Below are positions 46,605 through 58,024 of a stretch of 64,000 nt of DNA, in pieces. The notes beneath the pieces were generated by a model. The model worked only from the letters and a program-made list of their open reading frames with translations, was not told where the DNA came from and ran no database searches. Position numbers and translations under genes: made by a program. How positions within the stretch are numbered: the stretch's first letter is position 1; every line of letters starts with the position of its first letter. Origin of the DNA: Lamellibrachia satsuma (Eukaryota > Annelida > Polychaeta > Sabellida > Siboglinidae); assembly GCA_033239005.1 (NCBI GenBank), contig BSQZ01000081.1, forward strand, positions 391,209 to 455,208, read 5' to 3'.

Positions 46605-48690
46605 TAAGTACAATCAGTCCAAGCCGAATTTCTTGATGATGTCGCCAAGCAGTGAGATGTGTGCAGTGTTTAGCAACGGCCCGAGAAAGAGCCTTGAGAA
46701 ACGCTAAACTGCACAGGCGTTTGGGAAGATTTGTCACTACCAAAATCTCAACACACACAAGCTGTTGCCGAAAGGTCAAGTAAGACGTGAATCACTTGGA
46801 CGCAGCGCACGGGACACCATATCTTTGAGTCAGTCTACTCAACAGAATGGCGTGGTCATTGGTATCAAATGCAGCGTTTTAAGTCAAACATGACCAGCAC
46901 AACAACGCAGCCACGGTTGATTGCAGACAGAATGTCATAGTGCACTTTTATCAAAGCAGTTTCAGTTGAATGGTGTTGGCGATATGACGATTGAAACTGC
47001 TCGTACAAATTGTTCTCTTGCATGTGGTCGCTCAGCTGCTTTACTACAACGCGCTCAATCACTTTAGAGACAAATGCCAGATTTCAGGCAGGCCGATAGT
47101 GGTGCACCAATTCTGTATGTAGTCCAATCTTCTTTATTAATGGCGATATGTGACCGGTTTTATATTGATCGGGAACGACAGACGACTGAAGTGATTGCAC
47201 AATTATGCGTGACAAAATTGGAAGAAGGTCACCGATCGATTCTCTCACTAGCCAAGTAGGAGCTGGGTTTAGGTAGCACGATTTAGGTGGAGCATCCATG
47301 ATGATTTTTTTATCTCTTCTGTTGTTGGTAGAGAGAAAAACGACAGCTCAATGGTGCACCAGTTGTTGTTGTCTAACACGTGATCAAGTTGTGGCACAGT
47401 ATTACTGGACAACTCGCTGCGGATACGGTTTATCTTTTCGGCGAAGAGTGTTGCAAATCTCTCGGCCAACTTGGATTGTGAGCCATGAGTGGAAAGCTTT
47501 GTGTTATTATTTCTGTTAAGAAGAGTGCAAACAGCAAACAACTTTTTCTGGTATTTTTTCAATGGTCCGGAATTTTTCGGAATAGAAAGTAGTTTAGCAC
47601 TTATAGCAGCATGTCATTCATTATGAACGTCCAGCTTTGATTTCCGCCATGTGCCTTCACGCCTTCGTCTTTCTTGTTTGACGTCACGCTTTTGAAACAC
47701 AGTTATATCTTGTCTAAAGATATCCACATTTATTGCGCATAACTTCCGATTCTTTATCTTTGTCAGAACAGCGCCACGTCGAGCAGCATTTTTGGCAGAG
47801 TGGTCAGATATTCCCATGTATGTGATCGCGACATTCCGAACGAGATGTTCGTCCGTGCAACGGGTCAGCAGCACGTCCAGCGTATGTCCCTTTCTATGGG
47901 TGGATCCGCGTACGAGCATCGCCATACCTGTTGAGTCCAGAGAACTTGTTAGCCGTCTTGCGTCTGAATCAGCTTTGTCAATGACAATGATTAGACCAAG
48001 ATGTAATACGTGTTGGTCAACGAAGCGACCCCCATTCTTCACAGAAAGCCGATGTTGTTAAGCCGTTTTTTTGCAGATGGCGGCGGGCGGTACATGACAA
48101 CAGTGCGTATAGATGACTTGCAGGTCTTCAGCGTACATCTGAAGTGTTCAAATGTGCGGAACACTTCAGCGGTCCGTTTGCGTGTGCTTAGTCCAGATTT
48201 ATAGATAATAGCCACACCACCACCTTTACCAGTCGGACGGGGCGTGTGTTTTATAGCATATCCTGTGGGTGTAAGATCATTTCTCACACAAGCGTCGGTC
48301 GGTGGTTTCAACCGTGTCTCACCATTATATCTAAATCGTTTTCAGGAATGTGATCGGAGATTGCAAGTATCTTATCCCGGCAGGATTGTGCATTTGTATA
48401 ACAGACTTCGACGCCAGGTTCACGTAGATTAGACGATGATAACGAAACCAACGGTAAACGTGTAATATTGTCGTAGTTCCTATCAAATCCGATTGCGGTC
48501 GGGATCGAACAAAAGTGGCTTATTTCAGCTATGTTTCCTCGGTGGGTTTTTGCGACGGAACAAACATTTAACGACCTAAGTGTTTGCAGAGTATTCAGTG
48601 GTATGGTTTGTTTTGCCCTCATTGCGATGACCCCGATGGCACGCAGTTCACGACCCGTGAAAACCAGCATGTTTACAAACACCAGTAAAG
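46605..48690 (-). pseudogene. L2-like LINE ORF2 with truncated RT
   Basis: Minus strand: start region LREPGVEVCYTNAQSC then RDKILAISDH, endonuclease pieces GKGGGVAIIYKSGLSTRK, TVVMYRPPPSAKK and HTLDVLLTR, linker KLAERFATLFAEKINRIRSE, RT start SLQSSVVPDQYKTGHISPLI, VVVKQLSDHMQENNLYEQFQ then SSYRQHHSTETALIKVHYDI, and LVMFDLKRCI where motif A has decayed. A degraded piece SFSGRC...CLATSSRNSAW continues to about 46,615. The F-A-D-D box and everything after it are missing. 5' UTR-like sequence follows to about 49,080. Confidence 0.8.
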
Positions 48691-49104
48691 CATCAACATT
48701 GATTTACCATTGAAAACGTAATAGGCATGTTCCGACCAACGTTAGTTATGCAGCAAACAGTCACATTGTGCAACGTGGTCAAGAATGTCGGTGCTTCTGC
48801 AGACCTTTAGTCAGAGACACTCAACGACGACGTAAACTTGTTTGCCAACCTGCGTTAACGTTTGGCAGACGTGCCTGATGTACTGCGTCACGGTTGAACA
48901 GCTACTAACACATCAGCTTAAAAACACTAAAATCGCACAAAATAAGTAATATCCATGTTATATCAATGCACCAGGTACCATCCAACAGTTCACGTTGCAA
49001 TATAGTAGCTAAAAACTACACGCGCATACAAGAATAACTATAGATAAATTACGTAGATCTACACGAGACAATATATACTGTGGCTGCACAAAGCGCACAA
49101 CCTT

Positions 49105-49310
49105 ATATTCAACCTAACCATGCTGGTGGACTACAGCTTAACCATAATGGTGGGTTAAGACGTAGTCATGCTGGTGGGCTACAGCCTAACCATAATGGTA
49201 GGTTAAAACGTAATCATGCTTGTGGGTTACAGCCTAACCATGCTGGTGGGCTACAGCCTAACCATGCTGGTGGACTACGGCCGAACAATGCTGATGGGCT
49301 AGTGGGGGCA
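49105..49310. repeat. 24-bp minisatellite encoding NHAGGLQP
   Basis: About eight units of taaccatgctggtgggctac plus agcc. Exact multiple of three; one plus frame (49,080-49,355, 91 codons) repeats the octapeptide P-N-H-A-G-G-L-Q with conservative changes. No domain or signal peptide; whether it is translated is unknown. The YqaJ gene starts 550 bp downstream. Confidence 0.85.
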
Positions 49311-49901
49311 ACAAACGGTGGCGCCACATCACGGACGCTGGCCAATGGAAAGTGATACAGCGCCACTACCCGGGGTATATAATTATTATTGAGACTGCAT
49401 TTAATATCGCCCAGTTCGCGGCTCCGTATTTCTGCGCAAACGTTGTACGTTACATACGATTTGTATTTGCTAACATGTAATGCTTGTATGCCCAGGACTA
49501 CAGGGACGCTAGTGGCGGTTCGTGTGGGAATACTATGAGACTATAAGGTTGGATTGACCAAATAAAACGACCAACATTGGCAATGCCAAAGCCCAAGGGC
49601 AAGGGCAAGACAAGGCAATGCCAATGGCTAATAATAGCAACAACGAACAATACTGTGCAATTTACAAGAACAGTGATAAGTGAGTCTGAGAGACGTGAAT
49701 AACAGTATTCAATGACACATTACTGCTGAACTCTAATTAGTACTGCCACGAGCCATAACGTCATGAATGACCAAGAATTGAAATTGTAGCCAAACGTATT
49801 ACTGGCAATAGCAATCAAGTTGTGCATGCATATGAATTGAAGATTTCACATCATCTAATCAAATAATCTAGAACAGAACCACTCTTCAACAGTGTCTCGA
49901 T

Positions 49902-51379
49902 ATGACTGAAATCCACGTGCAACAGAGAAGTGCCAGGTGGTTTGAACTGCGGCAGTCTGTATTGTTGACAGCATCTAGGTTTGGCGATGCTATTGGCGTT
50001 GGTCGTGGAAAACCCTATGATTTTCTGGCATCACTTATTTCTGATGATGTGTGTGACAGTAATGACGCGACTAATTGTTTAATGTCACACGGTGTTGCCT
50101 TTGAACCAGTGGTCAATGAAGCGTACCAGCTCCTCACTGGAAACACAACTTGTGAAAGTGGATTCTGGGTGCCTCTCGAAGACAACATCTTGTATAACTT
50201 AGTTGGTGCTTCACCCGATGCTAAAGTGTACGCCAACGTGCAAGGTACACGGACTTGTATTGGGTTGGCAGAGTACAAGGCACCTGTATATCAAATGTAT
50301 CAAGAGAAGGCAACTGTTCCACACGCCATACCACGCATGTACATGGCTCAGATGCAAGGCCAGCTGGCCGTGTCTGGGCAGCCATGGTGTGACTTCATGG
50401 CCGTCTGTAAAAGCAGCCAAGATATACTGCTCAAACGGGTTTACTTCAACACGACATACTGGAACGTAGTGTCAACAAAACTCAGACACTTCTTTCAGAC
50501 ATTGCAGGTGAATTTAATACAACATGCAGACATGTTTTTATCACTAATTGGCAAATTATTAATTCAAGTTGGCAAGTGGTATGGTGTTCAGCGTTTAGCA
50601 TTACTGTTTCGAGTGTACGGACTCTACAAAGTTGTGGCTTTGACCACCAGTTTGGGCTTTATCAGAGGTTGAAAATATATTTTATTATGTCTGACTCGGT
50701 GACTCTCAGTCGTAAATGTGAACTAATCAAGCTGCACAAACTATATCTCAGAGAGCTTGCTGCAGCGCTACACAGGTAGAAGCAGAGTAGAAAATGGTAC
50801 CTGATATAGCCTGTTACCTAGATATCTGGGAACTATTTTTAATGTTCACTACATGGTTAAACAGGCCTCCATAAAGTGTACCAAACTGAAATGCATCTAG
50901 AAACTACCCAGGCTACTGTCCACATGATCACTGACTTTGCACTGAACTACCCTCTGCCATTTCCATGTCAGTCATTCGTAATATATATTCCTACTACAAC
51001 TACAAGGGTAAGTACTTTTTCTAAAAAATTATTGCATTTTTCATAAACACTAATGTGGTGAACAAATATAAACATTAAATAAGTAATTGCTTATTTTGTT
51101 GTTGTTCCAGATAGCTGCCAAGTACATACATCACATAATTATGTGACTAACTGTTCCATCTGCTTTCAGAAAGCAAAGACACGGAAATTGCAAAACTTAG
51201 ACCCGCTGGACTTTGATGCTGCTATTGAACTGAAGAGTGTACCTGCATGCTTAGAAGTCATGCCCGAAGAATGCTTAATAGAAGTGCAGAATCTGTTGGA
51301 GTGTGATACTGCAGGCAGATACAGATCTCTGGCGGACACCTGGATGACGTTTGACTTCCTCATTGGAAATTCCCAGTAA
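49902..51379 (+). CDS. YqaJ-type (lambda exonuclease-like) nuclease, two exons
   Basis: Exon 1 is 49,902-50,507 (202 codons); exon 2 is 51,170-51,379 (69 codons and stop). The donor CAG|GTGAAT and acceptor TGCTTTCAG|AAA are both phase 0, intron 662 bp. Exon 1 is a PD-(D/E)XK fold of the YqaJ/lambda-exonuclease family: RWFELR and LTASRFG (res. 12-28), HG-x3-E (H63, E68), GASPDA (D106), AEYKAP (E124, K126), QMQGQL (150-155). All catalytic positions are present and the frame is free of stops, unlike every transposon ORF around it. The enzyme would degrade one strand of duplex DNA to make single-stranded tails for recombination. Exon 2 (KAKTRKLQNLDPLDF...) has no known domain. An upstream exon is possible. 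In animals such genes are often multicopy and may be mobile; which element carries it is not visible. Confidence 0.7.
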
Positions 51380-51935
51380 CGCTGCTACAAACAAATATGA
51401 CTTTCTGCAAGCCACGGACGGACACATTTAATAATAAGTAACTGTATTGTGCATTTTATCATCCATTCATAATATGAGGACATGTTGGACCCCAAAGCTT
51501 TGTTCATTAGTCAGTATATTACTGCTCATCTGAGATGTGTTGGACCGTTGTTAGGTGCAAGCACTAGCCCAGTGTCACTCGTGTGCACTGTTGTACTGTG
51601 TAATTTGTGAGGCCAACATCATACATTACAGCATTCATTCCTACTGCTGCTGTTGCAGGAGTTCACGTTGTTCAGTGTACCTCAACTCATTGTACAGATC
51701 ATACGAGTACATGCACAAACATGTGCATTTAATGACTGTTATTACACAGTGATACCATACACATTTATTGTATATTCCAAGAACTGCTGTTGTCAATTTG
51801 AAAAGTATTCTTTGGAATATTATGTTCTAGTCCCACGTTAACAGCCGCGGATCCAGAGGTGGCTTTGAGGGGGCACACTCCACCCCCGTTTTGCTTGAAA
51901 ACCATTTTTTGGGGGGTTTTTACTCTTATCCGGTA
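51380..51935. other. No recognised feature
   Basis: 3' flank of the YqaJ gene. At 51,845-51,910 the phrase ccgcggatccagaggtggct and a G-rich tail look like the end of a repeat family, unassigned. Confidence 0.35.
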
Positions 51936-51944
51936 ACTAACTTA

Positions 51945-52940
51945 GTCTGAGTACACATTATTGCCACTGTGTATAGCCACAACATGACTATGGCACTATC
52001 CAAGGCACGCAAGGTTCCTGAAATACAAAACATGATGTCTACCCGGCAGACCCTAGCTATATTCTTCAAATACCCACCCACGAGACGACGACTAGAGTAA
52101 TCTACAGAGGAGGAAGCGTGAAGGTTTGAAAGCAATGGGTGTTGGAAAAGTTAAACTATTGTGTGAACCAAGGTGCGTGGAACGACACATTACACTGGAC
52201 GAGTTTCGTAAAATGTATGAAGCCATCCTTGAATGACTGATTGCAATTTCGAACAATGTGTGGCAACAAACGGACGGATGCTTCTTGCCTACTTTGTGCA
52301 ATCACAAGTTCTGCATTCATCACTGCATTCCAAGTGAATCGGTACACCATAGACATCAGCAAGCTGCTCCAGGGTACTACGCAGGATGTTCTCCGGGCCT
52401 ACTCTGGTAAAATACATATTTATCTACATCAGACTAATGAAGATGCGTAGTACAGTGAGATCTACAAGATGACTGTAGAGATAGTCAACATTGCTGGAAC
52501 GGTGATATCGATCCCATGGTGCTGTAGGAGGCAGACCATGAGAAACAACGTAGAGGCAGACACCCCAGGAATATATTGCCGACGCTTAGCTTTAGTTATC
52601 CTACCATTTCTAGACCACCACCTCCAGAAGTTTGACACAAGATTCGGTGCAATCACATGGAAAGCTGTGCTCGGCCTGAAGCTCCTGCCCAATAACTCTG
52701 ACATATGCTAACATAGTCGACCTCCAAGAGTGCTATTGCCATGACCTGCCATCCGCAGTGTCTACGCCAGCTAAAGCCTAATATCAGTCACGTGTGCCGG
52801 GGTGAAGCGGGCTACTTCTGCACTAAAACTGGTGAAAACCGTAATGTGGAGCACCAGGCACCAGGATCGCCTCAATGCGTTGGTTCTACTTCATGTACAC
52901 AAAGACATCAAACTCGACATGTTTGACAATTTCTCGTTTG
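51945..52940 (+). pseudogene. P52rIPK-like hAT transposase relic
   Basis: Across frames: HNMTMALSKARKVPEIQNMM then IFFKYPPTRRRLE, VKLLCEPRCVERHITLDEFR then KMYEAILE, SSAFITAFQVNRYTIDISKL then LQGTTQDVLRAY, RRQTMRNNVEADTPGIYCRR and LPFLDHHLQKFDTRFG, and finally RLNALVLLHVHKD, the C-terminal hAT dimerisation segment. Order and motifs follow DUF4371/THAP12 (P52rIPK)-type hAT proteins. Stops and shifts break it, and the catalytic N-terminal part is missing. It directly precedes the gypsy gag. Confidence 0.75.
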
Positions 52941-52994
52941 AAGTGGACGCGCAGCCAACGTTTGTTGACGTCCTGGACTTGGACAAATCGATCA

Positions 52995-53320
52995 GTTTTG
53001 CAAGCCGCGTGTAAGCGTGTTCACAACAAGGCACCAGTGTTTAACTATGAAACAGAATAATCGGTCTGTCGATGAATTTCCGACTGCGTTATTGAAGAAG
53101 AAGATTCGAGAGTGCACGTTTGGATACTTGACCAAAGATGTGGTGCTGCATGCAGTGACGCTGGGGCTCGATCAAGAAGGGACGAGGCAGATGTTATCTG
53201 AAACGGAAAATTTCACTTTGAATAAAGCTACCGGATTGTGTCGATTAGCTGAAGACACAGAAGTTGAGATGAAACAGTTACACTTGAACGAAGAGGTTAG
53301 CGCACTGTAGGCAGAAGCCA
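52995..53320 (+). pseudogene. Ty3/gypsy Gag fragment
   Basis: RSVDEFPTALLKKKIRECTF then GYLTKDVVLHAVTLGLDQEG and TRQMLSETENFTLNKATGLC then RLAEDTEVEMKQL. This is the retrotransposon Gag capsid-like region (S-V-D-E-F/Y...C-x-F-G...L-x-K-A-x-x-x-C/R). Gag would form the particle around the RNA. The N-terminal matrix-like part is missing, with the hAT relic in its place. Confidence 0.8.
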
Positions 53321-53399
53321 AAGAATCGTACAAAGGTCACAGGGGGCGCACACCGCGAAGAACGAGAATTACGTTCACGTAAAAGGCTGGGCGTAGAAG

Positions 53400-53915
53400 T
53401 ATGAGAATTACATTCACGAGAAGGCTTATCGTCGATGCGGCACTTCCCATCTTGCGAAGCAGTGCCCGGCGTGGGGTAAGGAATGTTACGCCTGCAAAAA
53501 GAAGAACCACTTCTAAAAAATTTGCAGAACAAATCAAGTCCATCTAATCGGGGAAGACAGCGATTCGGACATCCTCCACATCAAAGTTGATAATATCGAG
53601 CACAAGCTGTTAGCTATTGTCAACGTTCTGACAGAGGGACAGGTGTCCAAGCAAATTACTTGTCAAGTAGACACTGCAGCCACATGCGATGTGCTTAGTG
53701 TCAAGGATTACCATAAACTCGGCGATCCACCTCTGAAGCCAAGTCACGCCAGACTGACAATGTATAAGGGCACCGTGGTTAGGTTCAAAGGTCGCTGCTA
53801 GCACGTTCATTTCGTACAGAAACGTAGATGCAATGCTGGAGGAATGCACAGACGTATTCTCTGGAATAGGGAGTCTGCCGGGACAGTATGACATAATGGT
53901 GGACAACAGTGTCAA
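53400..53915 (+). pseudogene. Ty3/gypsy zinc knuckles and protease
   Basis: First knuckle YRRCGTSHLAKQC has lost its leading Cys; second knuckle CYACKKKNHF-stop-KIC keeps all four ligands but contains a stop. Then GEDSDSDILHIKV, and the aspartic protease box CQVDTAATCDVLSVKDYHKL, where D-T-G-A is D-T-A-A. Next TDVFSGIGSLPGQYDIMVDN then SVKPVH, the link that precedes RT in this gypsy group. At that point the sequence turns into a 15-bp tandem repeat and RT is absent. Confidence 0.85.
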
Positions 53916-54490
53916 ACCGGTGCATGTTGAAAGTTTGCAAGTTGGAAGTTTGCATGTTGAAAGTTTGGAAGTTTGTGAGTAGGAAGTTTGCAAATTGGAA
54001 GTTTATGAGTTGGAAGTTGCCAGTTGGAAGTCTGCATGTTGAAAGTTTATGAGTTGAAAATTGGAAGTTTGTATGTTGGAAGTTGATGATTTGAAAGTTT
54101 GTCAATTAGAAGTTCGCTCTTTGGAAGTTTGCAAGTTGATGATTTGGAAGTTCGCGAGTTGGAAGTTTGCATGTTGAAAGTTCGCAAGTTAGAAGTTTGT
54201 GAGTTGGAAGTTTGCAAGTTTATTAGTTGAAAGTTTGCAAATTGGAAGTTTTGCATATTGAAAGTTTGCACGTTGGAAGTTTGTGAGTTGGAAGTTTGCG
54301 AGTTGGAAGTTTGCATGTTGAAAGTTTGCAAGTTGGAAATTTGTGAGTTAGAAGTCAGCGAGTTGGACGTTTGCGGGTTGGAAGTCTGTGATTTCGAAGT
54401 TTGTGCTTTGGAAGTTTATGAGTTGGAAGTTGCGAGTTGGAAGTCTGCATGTTGAACGTTTATGAGTAGGAAGTCTGTGAGTTGGAAATT
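53915..54490. repeat. ~15-bp minisatellite at the gypsy protease/RT junction
   Basis: About 38 units of agttggaagtttgca with variants gagttggaagtttgtg and atgttgaaagtttgca. The first unit overlaps the gypsy codons for PVHVESLQV. Frames on both strands repeat a pentapeptide such as L-E-V-C-E. Confidence 0.9.
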
Positions 54491-54493
54491 TGC

Positions 54494-54568
<75 letters not shown>
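54494..54568. repeat. (GT)n microsatellite
   Basis: About 37 uninterrupted GT dinucleotides next to the 15-bp array. Long purine-pyrimidine alternation of this kind can adopt Z-DNA. Confidence 0.98.
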
Positions 54569-54571
<3 letters not shown>

Positions 54572-54644
54572 GAATGTTGTGTGTTTTTGTGCGTGTTGTA
54601 GCGGGAGCGGAGGCATTCGTGAACAGGGACCAAAGGTTCTGTTA

Positions 54645-54647
54645 GCA

Positions 54648-54690
<43 letters not shown>
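54645..54690. repeat. (GGC)n microsatellite
   Basis: About 15 GGC triplets, with no surrounding gene recognised. The third simple repeat within 800 bp. Confidence 0.97.
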
Positions 54691-54691
<1 letters not shown>

Positions 54692-54831
54692 CAGTAATAG
54701 GGATCAAAGGGGCTAATGAGGAAACGACAAACGAACACAACACGATATCGTACGAGCACACACGTATGTCATTGAACAACACAAGCAGCATGATGATACA
54801 AGGGTAGCGTGTAATATCACTAAGACTACAA

Positions 54832-55022
54832 CTATGATGATGATGATGAGGTGACTTGCGGATGTTTACCATCACGCTAGATGTCGCGAGCTTAGGAGTG
54901 TCTCCACTTCGCCAGAGGCTCGAGGGTGATGATGATGATGATGAGGCGACTTGCGGATGTTTACCATCATGCCAGAGGTCGTGAGCTTAAGGGTGGTGTG
55001 TCCACCTCGCCAGAGGCTCAAT
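54832..55022. repeat. Two ~95-bp tandem copies with (ATG)n
   Basis: Both copies read gatgatgatgatgagg, cgacttgcggatgtttacca, gtcgYgagcttaRg and cgccagaggctc. Unknown origin; it borders the protease fragments. Confidence 0.85.
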
Positions 55023-55071
55023 CGAAGTACGATGTGTGATAGTACAGTCTACCCTGTCGCAGCCGTTTAAG

Positions 55072-55605
55072 TCAATCAAACCCGTGACATTCGTTAGCTA
55101 CTAAATCGGTGCCAAATAGGTTGATACAAGTTTTCGTCGGAAATCCGTTACAACGAAGTAATACATAAGCTATGCAGTATTGTCCACAAACGTTAGACAT
55201 AGGACTCTGAAGTCTCTTGCTATTATAAGTCCAATCGGAACAATGTTCGTTCGTGAAGGTGCGAAACGCAGCGTGTCGTGACACGCGACAATCGTTAGCT
55301 ACTAAATCGGTGCCGAATATGTTGATAAAAGCTCTCGACGGAAAGTAGTTACAGCGAAGTAATACATAAGCTATGCAATATTTTCCACAAACCTTAGACA
55401 GAGGTAATCGTTAGCTACTAAATCGGTGCCGAATAGGTTGATAAATGTTCTCGTCGGAAAGCCGTTACAACGAAGCAATACAAGCTATAAGCTATGCAAT
55501 ATTGTCCACAAACGTTAGACAAAGGACTCTGAAGTCTCTTGCTATTATGAGTCCACTCGGAACAATATTCGTTCGTGAAGGTGCGCGACACCGCGTGTCG
55601 TGGCG
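55072..55605 (-). pseudogene. Polinton-type cysteine protease fragment, three tandem copies
   Basis: Minus strand, about 55,284-55,088: WTYNSKRLQSPMSNVCGQYC then IAYVLLRCNG and LFGTDLVAN. The Q-S-x(3)-N-x-CGQYC box with R-C-x-G is the C-terminal catalytic part (Gln and Cys nucleophile) of the adenovirus-type (C5-like) protease carried by Polinton/Maverick elements, which matures virion proteins. A shortened second copy (about 55,290-55,408) and a third (about 55,410-55,605; SKRLQSPLSNVCGQYCIAY) follow. The N-terminal part with the catalytic His is absent. It lies next to the PolB relic on the same strand. Confidence 0.65.
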
Positions 55606-55637
55606 GCAGGTCGTACGACCAGCGTGCATCGCCTTGT

Positions 55638-57960
55638 CTACACGTCCAACGGACCCGTGCTCAGTCCGTCCTCGTGCACCACGCGTTTGGCGTAGAAGTA
55701 TGTGAGGGCCGCTCGTTCCTGCATGTACGTCAACATGGTCGAGTGATGCACCCGGAACCCACGATTCTTTCCACTTCCGCTCCGACGATTGGTGAGCACC
55801 TCTAAGAACGCGTCCTTGTCGATGGCGTTGTGACGTTTGCTCAGTCCTTTGGTGAAGTACTTGTCGGTGGCTCCGAAACAATAGTACGTCTTTCTGTACA
55901 ACCCCACGAACCCGTCACCGGACCACTCAACCTCGAATAGACTCGGTGTCCTCTTGTCGTACGCCTTGCGCGCCTTACAGCACGCTTCGTCACCGACCCA
56001 CGGGGAGTCAATAGCGCACGTACTCGTTCTGATGTTCGTCGCAACATTCGGACGGCAGCCATTCGGATCGGTGTCGGAAATAATGTTCTCGTAGTTCCGG
56101 GGTCGCGAGGTCGTCGATGGACTCACCGGCCAAGGCCAAATAGGCACTGTACTGAAAAAGAGGACGCTCCAGGTACCTGTTGATAAAGTCGTAATAGAAT
56201 TGCAACATGCGCATCTTGGCGTTCTGCAGAACGAAGAACCCCACGTGTACGGGCAGGGCGTACATGACGGTTTTCTTGTTCATCGCTATCTCGTACGCAT
56301 CGTCGACGACGACGTCGAGTTGTCGGAACCGTCTATCGTTGACCACGAGCGATGCCGCCTTCTCCGTGCAATATTTCACGTCGCGATGTCGGTCCACGTC
56401 GGTGATGGTCTTTCCGTAGCCCGAGTTTCCCTGCAACTTCATGGTGTCCGCGATGGTAGCCTTGTGTGGTTGGACGTCTCCCTCGCTCCGGGCCGTGGAC
56501 ATTGCATCGCCGAACCGTCGGAAGCACGGGGTAGGATCGTATTCGATGATCTGGTAGAAGTGCGTCAAATCGAGTCCGTGGTCCAGGTACCATCGCAACA
56601 GGGGCGTGGCGAGCAAGATCTTGTCGCCGCGGAAACTACCCACGAGCATGCGCCGCGGGGTCGCCATAATGTTGTGCTCTTCGGCGTGTCGGCGAGATCG
56701 TCGCGCGTCAGACGAATGTTCTTGAACACGGGCTGCATCTCGGCAAAGTGCGCGTGCAGTGCTTCTGGTACGCAAACGTCACACTCGATCAGTCCGAGCA
56801 CAGTTCCAGCACGCACGCCGCTCAGAATCTGTTGCGACGTCATCGTCCACCGCGCATGGCATAGTCGCGGAAATGCAGCATCAAGACACTTTTTCACGGT
56901 CGGATCTCTTCTCGTCTCTTTCCACTCGCATTCCCACAGCTCGACGTCCTTGACAAAGTGACGTAGGTAGGCGGTGTTCATTCGGGTCTCGGCGAGCAGT
57001 CGTCTTTGTTGTGCTGCACCAACAGTCCACCGGAAGTTTACCTATCCTGTTCTCACGTTAACCATTCTGCAGCCATCTGTCCGTACCGCTGTGCCGATTC
57101 ATGCCGGAAGTTGTCCTCTTCCCGTCGTCGCGTGTACCACCCCATCGGCATGTCTTGCATGAGAGACCACAAGTACAACGCGTTGGCATCGTAGCCAACG
57201 ATCGATCGACACGGACGAGCGGCCTCTCCGTACTCGTTCTGACGTAGCGTAGTGACCCCTTTCTCGTGATAGTTGTGAAAAATGAGCGAAGCACCGCCAA
57301 CGATGTGATCTTTGACGAGGTTATGAAGATCTTTATTCTTCTCGTTGAAGGGTGTAAAGTAAGTCTTCTCCGGAAAGTCGTTGAACAGGTAGAGCAAGGT
57401 CAGACCAGGTACGCTGATACCTTGCTTGAACATATCTATGCCGCGTTGCTGGTAGAAGACAAACTGTTTGTTGATGGCCTGTAGAAAGGGAACCAAGTCT
57501 CTATTGTTGTACCAGACAAGAAAGTCTCGCAAAGTCGTCATGCCGTTCTCGCGCCAGGCCTCTTGACAACCAACGTAATCCTCTTCGGAAATACCCTCGT
57601 TCTTCAGTCGACTGAAGAAGGCCTCATTCGGTGGAAGAGCTGTGTCGTCGAGTCTCGTCAGACAATCCATGTACTCGTACGGGAAATGACCTTTCGTCAT
57701 CCGTACGCTTTCAGATACTTGTCGTAGCTGAACCCCGGGGCTACGTAATTGGTCATGTCTAGGAATTTCACATGATCCGTAGACACATGAACGTGTTGTT
57801 GCGTTTGATGACGAAAAACAACCCGACACCATCGTTCTCTTCTTCTTCTTTCTCTTTGTCGTCTTGTTCCTTATCCTCTTTCTCTTCTTGTTGTTGTTCC
57901 TCTGTCTTTGACGTGGACAGGAAGTAGGGAATGAGGAATTGTTTGATGGCATTCGCGTGT
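55638..57960 (-). pseudogene. Protein-primed family-B DNA polymerase (Polinton/adintovirus-like), broken
   Basis: Minus strand, three main frames. Exonuclease end: NAIKQFLIPYFLS, an acidic E/K/Q insert, LFFVIKRNNTFMCLR, FLDMTNYVAPGFSYDKYLKA (Exo III, about 57,720). Then FPYEYMDCLTRLDDTALPP, CRSIVGYDANALYLW (motif A, about 57,190), CDVCVPEALHAHFAEM, TMKLQGNSGYGKTITDVD (motif B, about 56,420), and the C-terminus RKAYDKRTPSLFEVEW, KTYYCFGATDKY and SGSGKNRGFRVHH. The acidic motif C expected before SAYLALAGE (about 56,140) is absent, with the context LFQYSAY, so about six codons are missing in frame. Frameshifts near 57,720, 57,050, 56,600 and 56,060. It would have replicated the element from a protein primer; it is now inactive. 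Confidence 0.8.
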
Positions 57961-58024
57961 CCGAATCGTTGCGCTAATATCCGAACCGAGCCACCTTTGA
58001 CCTTGAGTGTTGGTTCGACACCAC

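Noticed and set aside
50870..50995. Coding-looking stretch (ATVHMITDFALNYPLPF) inside the YqaJ intron
   Set aside because: Short and not joined to a supported exon; could be a relic, insufficient evidence to annotate.
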